Of a DNA stretch of 53,993 nt, positions 9,653 to 19,741 are shown piece after piece; positions within the stretch are counted from its first letter, which is position 1; every line of letters starts with the position of its first letter. The stretch is from contig CACGEW010000007.1 in the NCBI GenBank assembly GCA_902572345.1, forward strand, positions 1 to 53,993, read 5' to 3'. Below the pieces are notes generated by a model, which was not told the DNA's origin, did no database searches, and was given only the letters and a program-made list of their open reading frames with translations. The translations under genes and the position numbers were made by a program. The DNA is from an uncultured Pelagibacteraceae bacterium. GTDB lineage: Bacteria; Pseudomonadota; Alphaproteobacteria; Pelagibacterales; Pelagibacteraceae.

Positions 9653-11305
9653 ATGAAATTAAATTACAATAAACATAAAAATTCAATTTTTTTAATTTTT
9701 TTTTATTTTTTAGTATTTTTCATTACTTTTTTGAATATAAATGATTATGGAATTCACATAGAAGAGAAGTTTCATAGATTAAACGGTTTATTTTGGGTGA
9801 ATTATATTTTTGATCTTTTGGGTTTAAATAATTTAGCTGAAATTTCTCAAACAAAAATCGATCAGATATACGACTATACTTTAAACAGACCTTCATATTA
9901 TAATAAATATGGTGTTGTTCTAGATCTTCCAGTAGCATTTTTAGAAATTTTTTTATCAATAGATGATGTCAATAAAATTTATACACTTAAACATCTTTTG
10001 AGTTTTTTAATTTTTTTAATTAGTTCAATTTTTTTTTACAAACTTTTACTTTCTAGATATAATTTTTTTTTAAGTTTTGTCGGAGTTGCAATATTTATAT
10101 TTTCTCCAAGAATATTTGGAGATAGTTTTTTATATAAAGATGTATTATTTTTGTCTTTTGTTACAATTACCATTTATTATTTTAATAAATCTATAAATAT
10201 TTTCAATTATAGAAACATAATTTTGTTATCATTATTTTCTTCTTTATCAGTAAACCTTAGATTCTTCGCAATTATAATTCCATTTTTATTTATTTTTACA
10301 TCATTTATAAAAAAAGATAATTTAAATAATATTACTGATTTTTGTAAAAAGATTTCTTTTTACATTTTATTTTTTATATTCTTCTTAATAATTTTTTGGC
10401 CTTATCTATGGTCTGATCCTTTAAATAATTTTTTAAATCTATTTAAAAATCTTAGTAGAGACTTAGTTGATGTTAAAATACTTTACAATAATGAGTTTAT
10501 TTCAAATAGACTTTTGCCAAACACCTATATTTTAAATTGGATTGCTATTACTACTCCAGTATTACAATTCATTTCTTTTTTTCTTGGCTTCATTTTTTGT
10601 TTTTTAAGGTTAATAAAAAGATTTATAAACATAAAAGAAAAATCCATTTATAATGACTTTTGGAGAGGTAAAAATGAAGAAACAGATTTTATAATATTTA
10701 TTATATTTATTTCATTCTATTTTTTATTTATATTTTTTGAAGCACCGTTATATAATGGCTGGAGATTAGTTTATTTCTTTAATATATTTATTACATACTT
10801 TGTAATTTATTTTATCTCCATAATATTTGGTAAAGTAAAAAATATATTTACAAAAAGAACTCTTATTTTTTTTTCATTGATTATCGTTATGATAAATATA
10901 AATGCTGTTATAAAATTTCATCCATTTCAAAGTATATATTTTAATAAATTTTTATCTGAAAAAACAGTTAATGGGTATGAAGGTGATTATTATGGAATGG
11001 CTTCCAAACATTTTTTTAAAAAAATTTTATCAAAAAACGATAGTGATAAAATTTACGTAGCAGTAGCGAGTCACACTCCTCTTCAGAGAGGTATAGAAGG
11101 ATTACCAGCAAAAGATAGAAAAAAATTCATAATTGTGGGTCAGGAATATCAAATGGCAGATTATATTTTCAAAAATAATATTTCAGAAGTCAATAGTAGG
11201 CTAAATAAAAAATATGAAATTCCTGAAAATTTTAGTAAAGTTTATACATTTAAAGTTAATAAAATCATCGTATATGAGATTTTTAAAAAAGAACTAACCA
11301 GATGA
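9653..11305 (+). CDS. Multi-spanning membrane glycosyltransferase, GT-C / GT39-like
   Basis: The 550-residue protein has about 10-12 hydrophobic segments and a C-terminal soluble tail of roughly 130 residues. The first lumenal-type loop after TM1 contains acidic residues (DYGIHIEEKFHR), and later loops have SPRIFGDSFLYKD and FWPYLWSDP. This layout is typical of GT-C enzymes that use a polyprenyl-phosphate sugar donor (the PMT, ArnT or GT39 class). Its acceptor is unknown; in this context it probably decorates a cell-surface glycan or lipid. The next gene overlaps it by 4 bp (ATGA). It reads opposite to the flanking TCA genes, consistent with an inserted cassette. The GT-C superfamily call is fair; the exact family is not certain. 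Confidence 0.7.
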   Translation: MKLNYNKHKNSIFLIFFYFLVFFITFLNINDYGIHIEEKFHRLNGLFWVNYIFDLLGLNNLAEISQTKIDQIYDYTLNRPSYYNKYGVVLDLPVAFLEIFLSIDDVNKIYTLKHLLSFLIFLISSIFFYKLLLSRYNFFLSFVGVAIFIFSPRIFGDSFLYKDVLFLSFVTITIYYFNKSINIFNYRNIILLSLFSSLSVNLRFFAIIIPFLFIFTSFIKKDNLNNITDFCKKISFYILFFIFFLIIFWPYLWSDPLNNFLNLFKNLSRDLVDVKILYNNEFISNRLLPNTYILNWIAITTPVLQFISFFLGFIFCFLRLIKRFINIKEKSIYNDFWRGKNEETDFIIFIIFISFYFLFIFFEAPLYNGWRLVYFFNIFITYFVIYFISIIFGKVKNIFTKRTLIFFSLIIVMININAVIKFHPFQSIYFNKFLSEKTVNGYEGDYYGMASKHFFKKILSKNDSDKIYVAVASHTPLQRGIEGLPAKDRKKFIIVGQEYQMADYIFKNNISEVNSRLNKKYEIPENFSKVYTFKVNKIIVYEIFKKELTR

Positions 11306-11565
11306 AAATATTTTTTTACAAAGCTCTTTTAATTTTTATTTTTTTTCTTCTAGCATTCCACTTTTCTTTTAATTATGCTGTAAGAATTGTTAAACAAGAA
11401 TTAAATAATAATATTTCTAAAGAAAAAGTTGAAAGCATTAAATTAAAAATAAAAAATGAGATGAAGACTGCAATAAATAAAGAAAATTTCATAAAACCAG
11501 ATGATGCGATTCTAATAAATAAATTTTTAGATAAGATTAAATCAGATTTAGAAAAAAGAAATTAA
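11302..11565 (+). CDS. Small single-pass membrane protein of unknown function
   Basis: I do not recognise this 87-residue protein. It has one N-terminal hydrophobic helix (about residues 4-26, FYKALLIFIFFLLAFHFS) and then a charged, lysine- and glutamate-rich, probably helical or coiled-coil region to the C-terminus. Its ATG overlaps the stop of the upstream glycosyltransferase (ATGA), and the next glycosyltransferase begins 1 bp after its stop, so it is translated as part of the insert and may act with those enzymes. A role as a scaffold or partner of the membrane glycosyltransferase is only a guess. Confidence 0.65.
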   Translation: MKIFFYKALLIFIFFLLAFHFSFNYAVRIVKQELNNNISKEKVESIKLKIKNEMKTAINKENFIKPDDAILINKFLDKIKSDLEKRN

Positions 11566-11566
11566 A

Positions 11567-12412
11567 TTGAAAAGTATTAACCATGTAATTATTATTCCAG
11601 TTTACAATGATTGGGATTCTTTGAATAAGTTACTTTCAAAGATTGATAATATCTTTAAAAATCAACGATTTATCAAAAATAAAATTTTAATTATAAACGA
11701 TAATTCTTCTAAAAAAGTGCAATTAAGAAAAAAAAACAAAATTAATATTATCTTTTTAAAAAAAAACTTAGGTAGCCAAAAAGCAATTTCAATTGGTTTA
11801 GAATATTTAAAAAAGGTAAAAGGGGATTTTTATATTACCGTGATGGATTGTGATGGGGAGGACAATCCTCTTAAATTAAAAACAATGCTTATAAAGGCCA
11901 AACGTTTTAAGAATTCTATAATAACTTCAAATAGACTGCAGAGAGAAGAGTCGTGGATTGTGATTTTTTTCTACAAAATTCATTTAAATTTGACTTTTAT
12001 GTTTACGTTAAAATGGATCTCTTTTGGTAATTTTTCTACATTTCATAAAAGAAATTTACAAAAATTACTATCAAATAATTGCTCTTGGTATGCTCATTCA
12101 AGTGCTGTAATTAAAAATTGTGAAATAATAAGAACTTATTCTAAGAGAGAAAAAAGATATTTTGGAAAATCTAAATTAAGTTTTTTTTCTCTAGTCGAAC
12201 ATTCGTTAAGAGTAAACTCTGTTTTTTATAAAAATATTTTTTTTATGTCTATTTTTTACTCATTAGTTTCCGTAATTTTATTGCCCGCACTTTTTGAAAG
12301 CATTATAATAGCTTCAATTGTTTTTTTTAATTTTTGTGTATGTTTCATTAAATATAAACATAGGATAACTAATTTATCTGATAATAAAAAATATATAAAA
12401 AAAATAAGTTAG
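11567..12412 (+). CDS. Family 2 glycosyltransferase with C-terminal membrane helices (DPM1/GtrB-like)
   Basis: The N-terminal GT-A fold starts with INHVIIIPVYNDWDSL and has ILIINDNSS as the nucleotide-sugar strand. The metal-binding DxD equivalent is in VMDCDGEDNP at about residues 92-101, followed by SNRLQREES, as in dolichyl- or undecaprenyl-phosphate mannose/glucose synthases. Two hydrophobic helices near 215-260 would anchor it in the inner membrane. It may make the polyprenyl-phosphate sugar used by the neighbouring GT-C enzymes; that pairing is common but is inference here. The start is a TTG at 11567, 1 bp after the upstream stop, chosen because the conserved first beta strand follows at once. 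The 3' end overlaps the convergent gene by 4 bp. Confidence 0.78.
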   Translation: MKSINHVIIIPVYNDWDSLNKLLSKIDNIFKNQRFIKNKILIINDNSSKKVQLRKKNKINIIFLKKNLGSQKAISIGLEYLKKVKGDFYITVMDCDGEDNPLKLKTMLIKAKRFKNSIITSNRLQREESWIVIFFYKIHLNLTFMFTLKWISFGNFSTFHKRNLQKLLSNNCSWYAHSSAVIKNCEIIRTYSKREKRYFGKSKLSFFSLVEHSLRVNSVFYKNIFFMSIFYSLVSVILLPALFESIIIASIVFFNFCVCFIKYKHRITNLSDNKKYIKKIS

Positions 12413-13968
12413 TTAAAGCATTTTATTTCATAAATGAAAAATATTTCTTCTTCGATTAGATCATAGCAATTTTTGTCAATGTATGCTGTTATAGCTTTTT
12501 TTGAAATTTTTTCGTGTTTAAAAAAAAATATCTTTTTTATATTTTTTTTCTTTATGATGCTTATAAGAAAATTTTTATAATAATCATAATATTTATTATT
12601 TGATTTTGGCATACTTGCTCCATCAGTGGTGAATGATTTATTAGGATAATTTAAATTTTTTGACGAGATGCTTTGGAGAAATTGATAATGGGTTATTAAC
12701 ATAATATTTTCACTTCTTAACTCCTCAATTTTAGCTCTTCCTTTATTTATAATTTTTATTTCATCTAAAGGATTGCCAGAGAACTCAGGATTGATCCACG
12801 ATAGATCTTTGAATTTATCACTTATAAGTTCTGCGCTTATAGAATTTTTTAAATTTACTGATTTAAGTTCGTGAAATTTTCTAGTTTCATTAAATCTCAT
12901 ATGATATTTAAAAGTAACAAAGATCAATATTACAATTAATCCGTATGAAAAAAATCTTTTATACTTGATATTTATTTGATTGAGTTCAATTTCTATAAAG
13001 CCAAATAATAATGGAACTAAAAAATATATATAAACCTGATTTTTAGTCATTATTTGATGAAAAATAAATATTGTAACAAGTAATGTTAAAAGTAAAAAAT
13101 TTAATATTTCTTTATTTGTGAGTTTTTTTTTTTTCAATTTTAAAACCAAAATTATTAACAGTGGTATCAAAATAAATTTGAACTTATTAAAGAAACTGTT
13201 GAGTGAAAAATTTAGATTTTCAATTCTATTAGAGCCGATTGATAGTGGATAATCGATATATTGGATAAAGAAATTTTTAAAATTATAGTCTAGTATTAAA
13301 ATTACTAGAAATAAAATAATTATATTAAAAATTATACTTTTAATTAAAGATTTTAAAAAATAATATTTTTTTTCCAAAATTGAATAGATTAAAAAAATAA
13401 CACCATAGGCAATAATTGCATAAGCAGCTGGAACTTGTTTAGAAAAAAAACTTAAAAAAAAAGCAAAAACAATAATAAACCAAATGTAGTCTTTATTAAT
13501 TTCAATATTTTTGAGAATTAAAAATATTCCAATTAATAAAAAAAAAGCTGCATGATGATCTACAAAAGGTGTTCCAGATATAGTATAAGCTAAAAGTGAA
13601 AAAGTAAGACTGTATAAAAATGCTTTAAATTTTGCAATTTTATAACTCACAAAAAAAAGATAAATAAAAATTGTTAGTAAACTGTTAAAAATAGATGAAT
13701 GAATTATATAAGCTGTCCAATTAACACCAAATATTTTAAAAAAACCTGACTGTAAAAAATCAATGACCAATCCAGAAACTACCCAATAATCTCTTATTGG
13801 TAATTGACCAATGATAATTCTATAAGCGCTATCATAATGAAAAAAAGTATCAATTGGAAAAGTGCCTATCTTTGAATAATAGAAGTTTACAAAAAAAGAC
13901 GATATTAATAAAATTAATAATATTAAAAAATCTATATATAAATTTTTGTTTTTTGGTAAAATATGCAT
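12409..13968 (-). CDS. Multi-spanning membrane glycosyltransferase-like protein (GT-C / PMT-like)
   Basis: The 519-residue protein has about ten hydrophobic segments and a C-terminal soluble part of roughly 150 residues. The loop after TM1 holds a DTFFHYDSAYRII segment followed by GQLPIRDYW, a pattern common in bacterial GT39/PMT-2-like proteins, where acidic residues of this loop are catalytic. A VDHHAA motif lies near 135-140. The substrate is unknown. It is convergent with the GT2 gene (4-bp overlap) and divergent from the methyltransferase, so it is transcribed on its own. Function as a glycosyltransferase is likely but unproven; it could also be an O-antigen ligase/polymerase-like membrane protein. 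Confidence 0.62.
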   Translation of the reverse strand: MHILPKNKNLYIDFLILLILLISSFFVNFYYSKIGTFPIDTFFHYDSAYRIIIGQLPIRDYWVVSGLVIDFLQSGFFKIFGVNWTAYIIHSSIFNSLLTIFIYLFFVSYKIAKFKAFLYSLTFSLLAYTISGTPFVDHHAAFFLLIGIFLILKNIEINKDYIWFIIVFAFFLSFFSKQVPAAYAIIAYGVIFLIYSILEKKYYFLKSLIKSIIFNIIILFLVILILDYNFKNFFIQYIDYPLSIGSNRIENLNFSLNSFFNKFKFILIPLLIILVLKLKKKKLTNKEILNFLLLTLLVTIFIFHQIMTKNQVYIYFLVPLLFGFIEIELNQINIKYKRFFSYGLIVILIFVTFKYHMRFNETRKFHELKSVNLKNSISAELISDKFKDLSWINPEFSGNPLDEIKIINKGRAKIEELRSENIMLITHYQFLQSISSKNLNYPNKSFTTDGASMPKSNNKYYDYYKNFLISIIKKKNIKKIFFFKHEKISKKAITAYIDKNCYDLIEEEIFFIYEIKCFN

Positions 13969-14011
13969 TCTAAATTTTTATATAATTTAATAATAAATAT
14001 TACAATTTAAA

Positions 14012-14695
14012 ATGGAAAATTATCCTGAAACAGCTACAGAAAGATTTGATAAAGCAAATTTTCATATAAAATATTGTTTGACTAAAGTAAAAAAATATAT
14101 TTTGGGTGATGTTTTAGAAATAGGTGCAGGTTGTGGAAGTTTTACTAGAAATTATATAACAGCTCCAGAGATTGAAAAAGTTATTCTAACAGAAAAAGAC
14201 TCGATTAATATAAAAAAATTAAAAGAGAATTTTGAAAATAATCAAAAAATTAGCGTTACAAATAAATCGATTCAAAATATTGATGGTTATTATGATACAA
14301 TTTTATATTTCCATGTATTAGAACACATTGAAGACGATATAAAAGAAATAGAGGAAGCTAAGCTAAAACTTAAACCTAATGGTCACTTAATAATCATAGT
14401 CCCCGCACATCAAAAAATGTATGGAAAATTAGATAAAGCCATAGGACATTTCCGAAGATACGACAAAAAATTCTTTAAAGATTTTGATCAGCTCAATTTA
14501 TTAAAATTACAATTTTTAGATACAATGGGATACATGTTGTATTTTTTTAATAGAATTTTTTTTAAAAAAGAAACTTTTCCTTCAAGTATAAAAATATTCA
14601 TTTGGGATAAAATATTTACTCCATTCACAATTATTATTGATTTTATTACGAACTACAATTTTGGAAAATGCATAATAGCTATTTATAAAAAATAG
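14012..14695 (+). CDS. Class I SAM-dependent methyltransferase
   Basis: The 227 residues show a Rossmann-like methyltransferase fold. Motif I is LEIGAGCGSF at about 37-46, the acidic residue after beta-2 is in LTEKDS, and motif IV is YFHVLEHIEDD near 93-103, followed by LKPNGHLIIIVPA. The segment AHQKMYGKLDKAIGHFRRYD is typical of methyltransferases that sit in polysaccharide and glycosyltransferase clusters. It is the last gene of the insert and ends 1 bp from the convergent mdh stop. The methyl acceptor cannot be read from sequence; a sugar or lipid intermediate is plausible from context. Confidence 0.82.
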   Translation: MENYPETATERFDKANFHIKYCLTKVKKYILGDVLEIGAGCGSFTRNYITAPEIEKVILTEKDSINIKKLKENFENNQKISVTNKSIQNIDGYYDTILYFHVLEHIEDDIKEIEEAKLKLKPNGHLIIIVPAHQKMYGKLDKAIGHFRRYDKKFFKDFDQLNLLKLQFLDTMGYMLYFFNRIFFKKETFPSSIKIFIWDKIFTPFTIIIDFITNYNFGKCIIAIYKK

Positions 14696-14696
14696 T

Positions 14697-15656
14697 TTAG
14701 ACTAATTCTGGATCAATTTTTTTTGCTGCATCAAACAATTCTTTCACAGCTTTAATTGAATTATCAAAATTTTTTCTCTCTTCTTTAGACAATTCTAATT
14801 CTACTATTTTTTCAACTCCTTTAGAGCCAATAATAACTGGTACACCAGCATATATATTTTGTGTTCCATATTCTCCATTTAAATGAACAGCGCATGGAAT
14901 TTTTTTCTTTAAATCACTTAAATAACATTCTGCCATTTCAACGCCTGATGCAGCGGGTGCGTAAAATGCTGATCCTTTTTCAAGATATTTGACAATTTCA
15001 GCTCCACCTTTTTTCGTCCTATCAACTATTTTATCTAATTTTTCTTGAGTTAATTTTCCTTCTCTTACTAAATCCATTATTTTTTTTCCTTCAATTTCAG
15101 TAGAACCCAACATGGCTACCATGCTATCGCCATGACCACCGAGTACAAATGACTTTATTTTTTGTACTGGAACTCTTAGTTCTTCTGACAAAAAATAAAT
15201 AAATCTGGACGAATCCAATATCCCAGCCATTCCAACAACTTTATTTTTTGGTAACCCAGAGTATTTCTGAAGAGCCATTACGATTACATCCAACGGATTT
15301 GTAATGCATATAACAAATGCATTGGGTGAGGTTTTTTTAATTCCCTCTGCTACCTGTTTAATTATTTTTAAATTAATACCAAGTAAATCGTCTCTGGTCA
15401 TACCTGGCTTTCTTGGAACCCCGGCTGTAATTATTATTACATCAGAGTTTTTTGTATCTTCATAATTATCTGTTCCTGTTAAATTCACATTGAAACCAGA
15501 AACAGGTGAGGATTGAGCTATATCCAAAGCTTTACCTTTTGCAATCCCTGCTGCAACATCAAACAATACCACGTCAGCTAATCCTTTTAATGCTATTAAA
15601 TGAGCTAAAGTTCCACCGATTTGTCCAGCTCCTATTAAAGTAATTTTTTTTTTCAT
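14697..15656 (-). CDS. mdh: Malate dehydrogenase
   Basis: The enzyme oxidises malate to oxaloacetate with NAD+. The 319 residues are of the LDH-like MDH type used by alphaproteobacteria. Visible are the Rossmann motif GAGQIGG at about 9-15, the substrate-binding arginines in [11 protein letters not shown] (Arg82 and Arg88) and LDSSR (Arg151), and the catalytic histidine in GGHGDSM (His175). Arg82 instead of Gln is the malate-specific signature. It is the last gene of the 14-gene minus-strand series and lies 13 bp after mmsA. The sucCDAB genes that usually follow directly lie about 5 kb away beyond the insert. Confidence 0.97.
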   Translation of the reverse strand: MKKKITLIGAGQIGGTLAHLIALKGLADVVLFDVAAGIAKGKALDIAQSSPVSGFNVNLTGTDNYEDTKNSDVIIITAGVPRKPGMTRDDLLGINLKIIKQVAEGIKKTSPNAFVICITNPLDVIVMALQKYSGLPKNKVVGMAGILDSSRFIYFLSEELRVPVQKIKSFVLGGHGDSMVAMLGSTEIEGKKIMDLVREGKLTQEKLDKIVDRTKKGGAEIVKYLEKGSAFYAPAASGVEMAECYLSDLKKKIPCAVHLNGEYGTQNIYAGVPVIIGSKGVEKIVELELSKEERKNFDNSIKAVKELFDAAKKIDPELV

Positions 15657-15669
15657 TATGTCCTTTTGT

Positions 15670-17163
15670 TTATTTCATGGTTGGCATCACAAACTCAGGG
15701 TCAGATCTTAGTCCTGATGGCCATCTTGAAGTTATCGTTTTTAATTTTGTATAAAATCTGACACCTTCCGGGCCGTGCATGTGTTGGTCACCGAATAAAG
15801 ATCTCTTCCAACCCCCAAAACTATGAAAAGCCATTGGCACAGGAATCGAAATATTTATCCCAACCATTCCAATTTTAGCTTTATTTGAAAATGTTCTTCC
15901 TGAGTCTCCGTCTCTTGTAAAAATGCTCACACCATTTCCAAATTCGTGATCATTAACTAACTGAAGTGCATCATTAAAATCTTTTACTCTTACAACAGAC
16001 AAAACAGGTCCGAAGATCTCTTCTTTATAAATCTTCATATCCTTTTTAACATGATCAAATAAGCATCCACCGATGTAATATCCTTTTTCATAACCTTGTA
16101 ACTTAAAATTTCTGCCATCTACAACTAATTTGGCTCCTTCTTTCTCGCCAATATCCACGTAACTTTTTACTTTTTCTAAATGTTCTTTAGTTACTAGTGG
16201 TCCCATTTCAGATTGCTTATCCATACCAGGGCCAACTTTTAATGCCTCAACTTTTTTTGCTAAAGAGCCTACTAACTTGTCTCCTATATTGCCAACTGCT
16301 ACTGCTACCGACTGAGCCATACATCTTTCTCCAGCTGATCCGTAAGCTGCTCCCATTAATCCATTAACAGCTTGATCCAAATCACAATCAGGCATTACAA
16401 CACAATGGTTCTTAGCGCCACCAAGAGCTTGAACTCTTTTTTCATTTTTTGCACAGCTCTCATAAATATATTTGGCAATTGGTGTTGAGCCAACAAAGCT
16501 CACAGCAACTACATCTTTATTATTAATTAAGGCATCAACTGCTTCTTTATCTCCGTTCATTACATTAAAGACACCATCTGGCAGTCCAGCATCTTTCAAT
16601 AACTCTGCTAATCGCATCGAACATGATGGGTCTTTTTCTGAAGGTTTTAAAACAAAAGTGTTTCCACACGCTATTGCCATTGGAAACATCCACATCGGAA
16701 CCATAGCAGGAAAATTAAAAGGAGTAATTCCAGCGCAAACTCCTAAAGGTTGTCGTACAGACCAGCTATCAACATTTGTACCAACATTTTCTGTAAACTC
16801 GCCCTTAAGCATTTGAGGAATGCCACAAGCGTACTCGACTACTTCCAAGCCCCTTGTCAACGAACCTTTGGCATCCTCATAAACTTTTCCATGTTCAGCT
16901 ACTATAATTTTTGTAAGCTCGTCAGAATTTTTTTCAATTAATTCCTTAAATTTAAACATTATTCTTGCTCTTTGAAGGGGAGGTGTATTTGCCCAGGGTT
17001 CGAAGGCTTTCTTGGCATTATCGACTGCTTGATTTACATCTTTTGTCGAAGCAAGTTTTACCTCTGAACTTTGTTCGCCTGTAGCTGGATTGAATACTTT
17101 ACCTGTTTTTTTCGAGTCCCCACTAAATGATTTACCCCCAACAAAGTGTTCAATAGTTTTCAT
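15670..17163 (-). CDS. mmsA: Methylmalonate-semialdehyde dehydrogenase (CoA-acylating)
   Basis: MmsA converts methylmalonate semialdehyde or malonate semialdehyde to propionyl-CoA or acetyl-CoA, linking valine, thymine and beta-alanine breakdown to central metabolism. From the ATG at 17163 the protein has 497 residues, normal for the family, with [12 protein letters not shown], the catalytic cysteine in AGERCMAQS (Cys281), and the C-terminal [12 protein letters not shown]. The frame is open upstream to 17253, but that extension is lysine-rich, overlaps sdhB and has no counterpart in the family, so I reject it. Placement between sdhB and mdh is unusual and suggests shared expression with the lower TCA cycle. 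Confidence 0.93.
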   Translation of the reverse strand: MKTIEHFVGGKSFSGDSKKTGKVFNPATGEQSSEVKLASTKDVNQAVDNAKKAFEPWANTPPLQRARIMFKFKELIEKNSDELTKIIVAEHGKVYEDAKGSLTRGLEVVEYACGIPQMLKGEFTENVGTNVDSWSVRQPLGVCAGITPFNFPAMVPMWMFPMAIACGNTFVLKPSEKDPSCSMRLAELLKDAGLPDGVFNVMNGDKEAVDALINNKDVVAVSFVGSTPIAKYIYESCAKNEKRVQALGGAKNHCVVMPDCDLDQAVNGLMGAAYGSAGERCMAQSVAVAVGNIGDKLVGSLAKKVEALKVGPGMDKQSEMGPLVTKEHLEKVKSYVDIGEKEGAKLVVDGRNFKLQGYEKGYYIGGCLFDHVKKDMKIYKEEIFGPVLSVVRVKDFNDALQLVNDHEFGNGVSIFTRDGDSGRTFSNKAKIGMVGINISIPVPMAFHSFGGWKRSLFGDQHMHGPEGVRFYTKLKTITSRWPSGLRSDPEFVMPTMK

Positions 17164-17186
17164 GCTGATATTGAATAAATAAGCTT

Positions 17187-17963
17187 TTAACTTGTTGCAA
17201 GCATTTTTTTTATAGATCCAATAGCTTTTGCTGGATTTAATCCTTTTGGACAAGAATTAGTACAATTCATTATTGTATGGCATCTGTATAATTTTAATTC
17301 GTCAGCAACTTTTCTTAATCTCTCTTTTTTATCACCATCTCTGCTATCATTGATCCAACGGTAAGCTTGTAATAAGACTGCAGGTCCTAGGTATTTATCA
17401 CCATTCCACCAATAGCTTGGACAAGAAGTTGAACAGCAAGCACATAATATACATTCATAATAACCATCTAATTTTTCTCTGTCTTTTTGAGATTGTTTGA
17501 TTTCCTCTTTTTCTTTTCCTGTTTGCTCTGTTTGCAGCCACGGTTTGATTGACTCATACTGTTTATATAGTGTAGTCAAATCTCCGATTAGATCTTTAAC
17601 TACTTTTAAATGAGGTAAAGGGTACACGTTTAAATCTCCATTAATATCTGTATGAGATTTAATGCATGCTAAGGTATTTACTCCATCTATATTCATCGCA
17701 CATGAGCCACAAACCCCATGAGCACATGATCTTCTGAATGTAAGTGAAGGATCTATTTCATTTTTAATTTTAAATAAAATATCTAAAACTTTTGGACCAC
17801 AATTATTCATATCAACTTCAAAAGTATCAACTCTAGGATTCTGTTTTGTAGATGGGTCCCATCTATAAACATTTACCCTTTTTAAATTTTTTGAATTTGT
17901 CTCGTCTTTGTAATACTTACCAACTTCTATTTTTGAACTTTGTGGTAAGTTGAATTGAACCAT
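17187..17963 (-). CDS. sdhB: Succinate dehydrogenase iron-sulfur subunit
   Basis: SdhB passes electrons from FAD in SdhA to ubiquinone through 2Fe-2S, 4Fe-4S and 3Fe-4S clusters. The 258 residues contain the 2Fe-2S ligands in [19 protein letters not shown], the 4Fe-4S motif [12 protein letters not shown], and the C-terminal cluster cysteines in [14 protein letters not shown]. It follows sdhA by 2 bp and precedes mmsA by 23 bp. Nothing is missing. Confidence 0.98.
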   Translation of the reverse strand: MVQFNLPQSSKIEVGKYYKDETNSKNLKRVNVYRWDPSTKQNPRVDTFEVDMNNCGPKVLDILFKIKNEIDPSLTFRRSCAHGVCGSCAMNIDGVNTLACIKSHTDINGDLNVYPLPHLKVVKDLIGDLTTLYKQYESIKPWLQTEQTGKEKEEIKQSQKDREKLDGYYECILCACCSTSCPSYWWNGDKYLGPAVLLQAYRWINDSRDGDKKERLRKVADELKLYRCHTIMNCTNSCPKGLNPAKAIGSIKKMLATS

Positions 17964-17965
17964 TC

Positions 17966-19741
17966 TTAATAAACTCTTTCCTTTGGTGGGAAGTATTGAA
18001 CGTCGTTCGTTAGTGTTCTTGAGTGAACATCTCTGTATTTAATTTCTACTTTTTTGTCACTTTGCCAAGCCAATGTGTGCTTCATAAAGTTTTTATCATC
18101 TCTCTTGCTATAATCCTCTCTTGCATGAGCACCTCTGCTCTCTTTTCTGCTATAAGCTGAGTCCATAGTCGTAAGAGCTTGTCTTATTAAATTATCAAAC
18201 TCCAGAGTTTCAACTAATTCTGTATTAAAAAGAAGAGATTTGTCTTTGACTGAAATATCTTGCATACCTTCATAAGGCTTTCGTATTTGATCTACACCTT
18301 CTTTTAATGTTTTTTCAGTTCTAAACACGGCACATTTTGATTGCATTGTTTTTTGCATATTTAATCTTAATTCAGCGGTCTTAGTAGCCCCTCCAGAGTT
18401 TCTAATTTTATCAAATCTATCTAAACATTTATCCGTCTCTGAACTCGAAACTTCTTCATGAGCCATACCTGGTTTTACAAGTTCTGCTGCTCTTTTAGCA
18501 GCCGCTCTTCCAAATACCACAAGGTCAATTAATGAATTTGAACCTAATCTGTTAGCCCCATGAACTGATACGCATGCTGCTTCCCCGATAGCCATCAGCC
18601 CGGGTACTGTTTTTTCTGAACCGTTTAAAGTTAAAACTTCTGCTTTATAATTAGTTGGAATACCGCCCATATTATAGTGAACCGTAGGTACAACTGGGAT
18701 TGGTTGTTTGTTCACATCAACATTTGCAAAAGTCTTTGCGGCTTCGGTTATGCCTGGAAGCCTTTCTTCTAAAACCTCTTTATCTAAATGATCTAAGTGC
18801 AAATTAATATGATCTTTATCTTTACCGACACCTCTGCCCTCATTAATTTCCATCTCCATTGATCTGCTTACTACATCTCTAGAAGCTAAATCTTTTGCGT
18901 TAGGTGCGTAACGCTCCATAAATCTTTCACCTTTACCGTTTACTAAAAATCCTCCTTCTCCTCTTGCACCCTCTGTTATTAAGCATCCTACTCCATAAAT
19001 TCCAGTTGGATGGAATTGCACAAACTCCATATCTTGTAAGGGCAATCCAGCTCTTAATACCATTGCATTACCGTCACCAGTACAAGTATGCGCTGAGGTA
19101 GCTGAATAATAAACTTTTCCATAACCACCTGTTGCTATTATTGTAATGTGTGATCTAAACCTATGAATAGTGCCATCAGTTAAATTCCAAGCTATAACTC
19201 CTTTGCACTCTCCATTTTTCATTATTAGGTCTAATGCAAAGTATTCGATAAAAAATTCTGTATTGTGTTTTAGTGCTTGACCATAAAGAGTGTGTAAAAT
19301 TGCATGGCCAGTTCTATCAGCAGCAGCACATGTTCTTTGTGCTGTTCCATTTCCATAATTTTTTGTCATTCCACCAAAAGGTCTTTGATAAATTTTTCCA
19401 TCATCTGTTCTGCTAAATGGAACACCATATCTCTCTAATTCAACAACTGCTCTTGGAGCTTCTTTACATAAATATTCTATAGCGTCCTGATCGCCTAACC
19501 AGTCAGAACCTTTGACGGTATCGTACATGTGCCATCTCCAGTCATCCTCTCCCATATTTCCAAGAGCTGCCGAGATGCCTCCTTGAGCTGCAGATGTATG
19601 ACTCCTTGTTGGAAATACTTTTGAAATACAAGCTGTTTTTAATCCAGCTTCTGATAGGCCAACGGCGGCTCTAAGACCAGACCCTCCTGCTCCTAAAACT
19701 ACAACGTCATATTCATGATCAATAATTTTATATGCGCTCAT
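17966..19741 (-). CDS. sdhA: Succinate dehydrogenase flavoprotein subunit
   Basis: SdhA oxidises succinate to fumarate with covalently bound FAD. The 591 residues show the dinucleotide motif [12 protein letters not shown], the covalent FAD histidine in [11 protein letters not shown], the substrate-site HPTGIYG, and the catalytic-arginine region TEGARGEGG. The C-terminal helical domain ends with the typical PPKERVY. Its first base overlaps the sdhD stop by 1 bp, so the complex II subunits are probably coupled in translation. Confidence 0.98.
   Translation of the reverse strand: MSAYKIIDHEYDVVVLGAGGSGLRAAVGLSEAGLKTACISKVFPTRSHTSAAQGGISAALGNMGEDDWRWHMYDTVKGSDWLGDQDAIEYLCKEAPRAVVELERYGVPFSRTDDGKIYQRPFGGMTKNYGNGTAQRTCAAADRTGHAILHTLYGQALKHNTEFFIEYFALDLIMKNGECKGVIAWNLTDGTIHRFRSHITIIATGGYGKVYYSATSAHTCTGDGNAMVLRAGLPLQDMEFVQFHPTGIYGVGCLITEGARGEGGFLVNGKGERFMERYAPNAKDLASRDVVSRSMEMEINEGRGVGKDKDHINLHLDHLDKEVLEERLPGITEAAKTFANVDVNKQPIPVVPTVHYNMGGIPTNYKAEVLTLNGSEKTVPGLMAIGEAACVSVHGANRLGSNSLIDLVVFGRAAAKRAAELVKPGMAHEEVSSSETDKCLDRFDKIRNSGGATKTAELRLNMQKTMQSKCAVFRTEKTLKEGVDQIRKPYEGMQDISVKDKSLLFNTELVETLEFDNLIRQALTTMDSAYSRKESRGAHAREDYSKRDDKNFMKHTLAWQSDKKVEIKYRDVHSRTLTNDVQYFPPKERVY

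Noticed and set aside
17164-17253. N-terminal extension of mmsA beyond the ATG at 17163
   Set aside because: The extra 30 codons overlap sdhB, are lysine-rich and lie before the family's usual start; the shorter form has the normal length.
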